Source of the DNA: JADJPL01 sp964607915
Lineage (GTDB): Bacteria > Bacteroidota > Bacteroidia > Chitinophagales > Saprospiraceae
NCBI GenBank assembly: GCA_964607915.1
Contig: CAZSMU010000141.1
Coordinates: forward strand, 1 to 9,668
Direction of reading: 5' to 3'
DNA length: 9,668 nucleotides
Below the pieces are notes generated by a model. The model was not told where the DNA came from, did not search any database, and was given only the letters and a program-made list of their open reading frames with translations. This document shows positions 7,398 through 9,668 of this stretch, piece by piece; positions within the stretch are counted from its first letter, which is position 1; every line of letters starts with the position of its first letter. Made by a program: the position numbers and the translations under genes.

Positions 7398-8546
7398 TTA
7401 TCGCGCCCCGTCGAGGCACTTGAGTTGTTTTTGGAAAAAGTCGAGGTTGAACACGGGATATTCCTCATAGCCGCTGCTCCAGAACACCCGGACACTTTCG
7501 ATTTCGCTGTTTTGCAGGAGGCCCAGGACGCTGGGGTCTATGGGGTATTGCACCAGGTAAGTGAGGACTTCGCGTTGGATGTCGTAGCTGCCCTTATCCA
7601 TAGTGCCCGATTGCAGATTGATGAACTGGCCGTTGAGGAGTTTGATGGTCAGGGTGCTGCCTTTTTCGATGAAGCCGTACGCTTCGCGGGCGTTGGGATA
7701 GGCAAAGCCGAAGCTGAGGGTGAGGAATCGGAAGCCCTCATAGGAGCTGAGATAGCCTTCACAGCTCAGGTATTCCTTGTCCTTGAGGAAGATGCGCAGG
7801 CGTTCGTCCGTGTGGGTGAACAGGAGTTGTTTTTCGAGGTCTTTGCGGAAGCGGCCGTTGTCGTCTTTTCCGTTGAACGTAAAGGAGCAACCTTTGTCAT
7901 AGGCCCGGGTGCCCTGGGTGTTTTCGCTGTTCCAGTCGAAATAGTAGGCCGCGCCGAGGCGGGCGAGGTTGGGCGCGAAGTCCTGCGCCAGGGCTTCAGT
8001 GCTCGGCAGAGGGGTCTGGGGCTCGCGGCGTTCTATTGATTTTTTGAGTTCCTGCAGGATATTTCCTTTGATGGCGAGGCCTTCGGCCAGGGCGAGTTCC
8101 TGCTGGGCGAGGGCCGCTTCTTCCCGGGCTTCCTGCTCGGTTGTTTTAGCGACGTTCAAGCGCTGGTTGATGCGGGTGGCTTGTTCCTTTGCGGTGGTTC
8201 TGCCCAGTTCCGCTTCTAGTCTGGCCCGTTGCTGGCTGGCCTGTTCTGCCCGGTTCTGGGCGATTTCGGAGGCTTCTTTGGCCAACTGGGCGCGGCGGCT
8301 GGCGATGCGGCGCGCATCCTCTTCCGTGAGCAGCACAGGCTGGTCGAGGCTGGCGATCTGGCTTTGGTTGACCGGATAACTCCCGCCCCGCGTCGTCTGG
8401 TTGAAGTAACGCCAGGAGCCGTCCGGATACACGATGATTTTCTCGCCTTTTTCGTTTTCCCGGATCACTCCCTGGGCGAGGGCTTTCTCGGGAACGGAAA
8501 CCGTACACAAAGCAGTCAGGAGGATGAAAAAATACTTACCTTGCAT
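7398..8546 (-). CDS. Exported coiled-coil protein of unknown function
   Basis: A 382-residue protein counted from ATG 8546; ATG 8552 would add two residues. Residues 1-25 form a signal peptide with a likely cut after ALA25 (KALA-QG). Residues 27-48 contain GEKIIVYPDGSWRYF, a short pattern I have seen at the N-terminus of other Bacteroidota exported proteins. Residues about 74-172 are rich in Ala, Glu, Gln and Arg with heptad-like spacing and are probably a long coiled coil. Residues about 195-375 look like a globular beta-rich domain with three cysteines (220, 262, 377); I do not recognise it. The globular part and the coiled coil suggest a periplasmic or outer-membrane-associated structural role, but this is inference. 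It is first in a two-gene unit with miaE. A longer in-frame start at 8645 exists but would place about 33 residues before the signal peptide. Confidence 0.78.
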   Translation of the reverse strand: MQGKYFFILLTALCTVSVPEKALAQGVIRENEKGEKIIVYPDGSWRYFNQTTRGGSYPVNQSQIASLDQPVLLTEEDARRIASRRAQLAKEASEIAQNRAEQASQQRARLEAELGRTTAKEQATRINQRLNVAKTTEQEAREEAALAQQELALAEGLAIKGNILQELKKSIERREPQTPLPSTEALAQDFAPNLARLGAAYYFDWNSENTQGTRAYDKGCSFTFNGKDDNGRFRKDLEKQLLFTHTDERLRIFLKDKEYLSCEGYLSSYEGFRFLTLSFGFAYPNAREAYGFIEKGSTLTIKLLNGQFINLQSGTMDKGSYDIQREVLTYLVQYPIDPSVLGLLQNSEIESVRVFWSSGYEEYPVFNLDFFQKQLKCLDGAR

Positions 8547-8751
8547 GGGCATAGTGGTTGCATGTCGTTGGATAGGCAGGGTTCTGTAAAAGCTATCCTT
8601 CGCCCCGGCAGAAGGTGTTGCGCCTGGATGTCCATGGGGGCTCAACGGGCTTGGGCTCGGCGCGACTTGTTACAAAACCGCTCTGCAAAATTAACGATTC
8701 CGGCATTTATATGCGTATTTTATCTAATTTTTATCTGAAAATCCGATATTC
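8547..8751. promoter_or_regulatory. Divergent intergenic region between the coiled-coil protein gene and cdaA
   Basis: These 205 bp contain no credible gene. The half next to the coiled-coil gene is GC-rich and would be its leader; the half next to cdaA is AT-rich. A good minus-strand -7 box lies at 8686-8693 and a weaker plus-strand one, TAATTTTT, at 8725-8732, about 20 nt before the cdaA ATG. Small inverted repeats at 8570-8598 (GGATAG/CTATCC) and 8597-8615 (CCTTC/GAAGG) overlap each other by two bases in the leader, so the two hairpins would be mutually exclusive. Confidence 0.5.
8686..8693 (-). promoter_or_regulatory. Bacteroidota-type -7 promoter box for the coiled-coil protein / miaE unit
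   Basis: Read on the minus strand, TAATTTTG is an exact match to TAnnTTTG and is followed by CAGAG. Transcription would begin about 7 nt downstream, near 8679, giving a leader of about 130 nt before the ATG at 8546. No clear TTG -33 element is seen at the usual distance upstream. Confidence 0.5.
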
Positions 8752-9549
8752 ATGACGGCTCTGTTCCGAATCGGTTTTCTGCCCATTCGGGTGTGGGATA
8801 TCCTGGACATCCTGATTGTGGCCTATCTTTTATACCAGATATACCGATTGTTGCGGGGCAATATCGCCTTCAATATTTTCATCGGGCTGCTCATCATATA
8901 CGTCATTTGGGGCATTGTCAACCAGTTGCAGATGGATTTGCTGGCAGCGGTGCTGGGGCAGTTCGTAAGCGTGGGGGTCATTCTGATCGTGGTCGTTTTT
9001 CAGCAGGAGATCCGTCGGTTTCTATTTTACTTGGGCAACAGCACCTTACAGGGCCGCTTCCGGTTTTTATACCGCATGTTGGAGCGGCAGCCCGTGGTTT
9101 CGGAAGAGCGGGAGCGCTACCTGCGCGCACTCAAGAGCGGGCTGCTGCGCATGGGGCAGATCCGGATGGGAGCCTTGATCGTGTTGACCAAAGACATCGT
9201 CATGGAGGAGGTGCTGGCCTCCGGGGTAGAGCTCGATGCCAGCATGTCGGAATCGCTGCTCATCAGTATTTTCAACACGCATAGCCCCATGCACGACGGA
9301 GCAGCCCTCGTGCGCCGGGGGCGGCTGATTTCAGCGGGCTGCATCCTGCCCGTGTCCGACAACTTATCCCTCCCCAAGCAGGTGGGCTTGCGGCACCGCG
9401 CGGCCGTGGGCGTCACCGAGCGCTTCGGCGTAGCGGCATTTGTCGTGTCGGAAGAAACCGGCCATATCTCGTTCGCGTACAGCGGGCAGCTTTTCCCCAA
9501 CCTGAACGAAGAAGAGGTAGAAGCAAAGTTGCGGGAACACCTGATGTAG
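8752..9549 (+). CDS. cdaA: Membrane diadenylate cyclase CdaA (c-di-AMP synthase)
   Basis: A 265-residue inner-membrane enzyme that joins two ATP into cyclic di-AMP, a messenger tied to potassium, osmotic and cell-wall homeostasis. Three transmembrane segments lie at about 16-34, 38-56 and 66-84, followed by a short coiled linker and the cytoplasmic DAC domain (about 100-260). Both active-site motifs are present: M180-H-D182-G183-A184 and R214-H215-R216 in the GLRHRAAVG loop. The residue before RHR is Leu (213), where many homologues have Thr. Length and layout match the CdaA (DacA) class rather than DisA or CdaS. The ATG at 8752 places the first helix where expected. The usual partners are not adjacent: no cdaR or glmM follows within the visible 119 bp, and the gene upstream is divergent rather than folP. 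Identification is very confident. Confidence 0.95.
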   Translation: MTALFRIGFLPIRVWDILDILIVAYLLYQIYRLLRGNIAFNIFIGLLIIYVIWGIVNQLQMDLLAAVLGQFVSVGVILIVVVFQQEIRRFLFYLGNSTLQGRFRFLYRMLERQPVVSEERERYLRALKSGLLRMGQIRMGALIVLTKDIVMEEVLASGVELDASMSESLLISIFNTHSPMHDGAALVRRGRLISAGCILPVSDNLSLPKQVGLRHRAAVGVTERFGVAAFVVSEETGHISFAYSGQLFPNLNEEEVEAKLREHLM

Positions 9550-9668
9550 GGGGGATTCTGCCTTTTCTGTTTTCTACCCCGCCCTCCCCCGCCAGGCTGC
9601 TTCAAAAAGGTAACAACTGACAAAAAATGCGCTTATTTTTGTCCTCACCGGAAAATACCGAACACGCT
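9550..9668. promoter_or_regulatory. Gene-free downstream region with a promoter-like box
   Basis: No coding region starts in these 119 bp. Immediately after the cdaA stop is a G-run (9549-9554), then C-runs at 9577-9580 and 9586-9590 that could pair with it, but no T-run follows, so a terminator is not supported. Further on, TATTTTTG (9634-9641) is an exact TAnnTTTG match on the plus strand and probably drives a gene beyond the window edge. Confidence 0.45.
9619..9643. repeat. Inverted repeat GACAAAAA / TTTTTGTC overlapping a -7 box
   Basis: Perfect 8-nt arms at 9619-9626 and 9636-9643 with a 9-nt spacer. The right arm lies over the TATTTTTG promoter box, so the repeat is placed where a repressor could block transcription of the next gene. 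The left arm shares TGACAAAAAA with the inverted repeat before the BASS gene. It may also be chance in A/T-rich DNA. Confidence 0.45.

Overview
The window looks like chromosomal housekeeping and accessory DNA from a fairly GC-rich member of the Bacteroidota. The evidence is threefold: several upstream regions carry matches to the Bacteroidota -7 promoter box (TAnnTTTG), start codons lack clear Shine-Dalgarno sequences, and the protein types fit (YkuD transpeptidase with an N-terminal anchor, GNAT-nitrilase fusion, MiaE, CdaA, and secreted proteins unique to the group). A Saprospiria-like lineage is a guess from composition and gene style, not shown by the sequence. There are no rRNA or tRNA genes, insertion sequences, CRISPR arrays or phage genes.

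Layout, left to right. (1) 85-1038, plus strand: an anchored L,D-transpeptidase. It ends 10 bp from (2) a minus-strand cluster of three genes, transcribed from about 4700 down to 1049: a Gfo/Idh/MocA (dihydrodiol-dehydrogenase-like) oxidoreductase, a PhoD-like metallophosphoesterase with a lipoprotein-type signal, and a GNAT-acetyltransferase/nitrilase fusion. (3) 4805-5704, plus strand: a bile acid:sodium symporter family (BASS) transporter, divergent from that cluster. It is followed 73 bp later by 5778-6716, an unrecognised secreted protein. (4) A minus-strand pair from about 8546 to 6787: a secreted coiled-coil protein of unknown function, with miaE (tRNA hydroxylase) only 2 nt downstream. 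(5) 8752-9549, plus strand: the membrane diadenylate cyclase CdaA, divergent from (4). The last 119 bp hold no gene but do contain a good promoter-like box inside an inverted repeat, probably serving a gene beyond the window.

Functionally, the window mixes envelope maintenance (transpeptidase, exported proteins), second-messenger synthesis (c-di-AMP), tRNA modification and small-molecule metabolism or transport. I do not see a clear new multi-gene system. The points most worth a second look are the GNAT-nitrilase fusion and its operon partners, the two unrecognised exported proteins (one tightly linked to miaE), the isolated position of cdaA, and two similar A/T inverted repeats in promoter regions.
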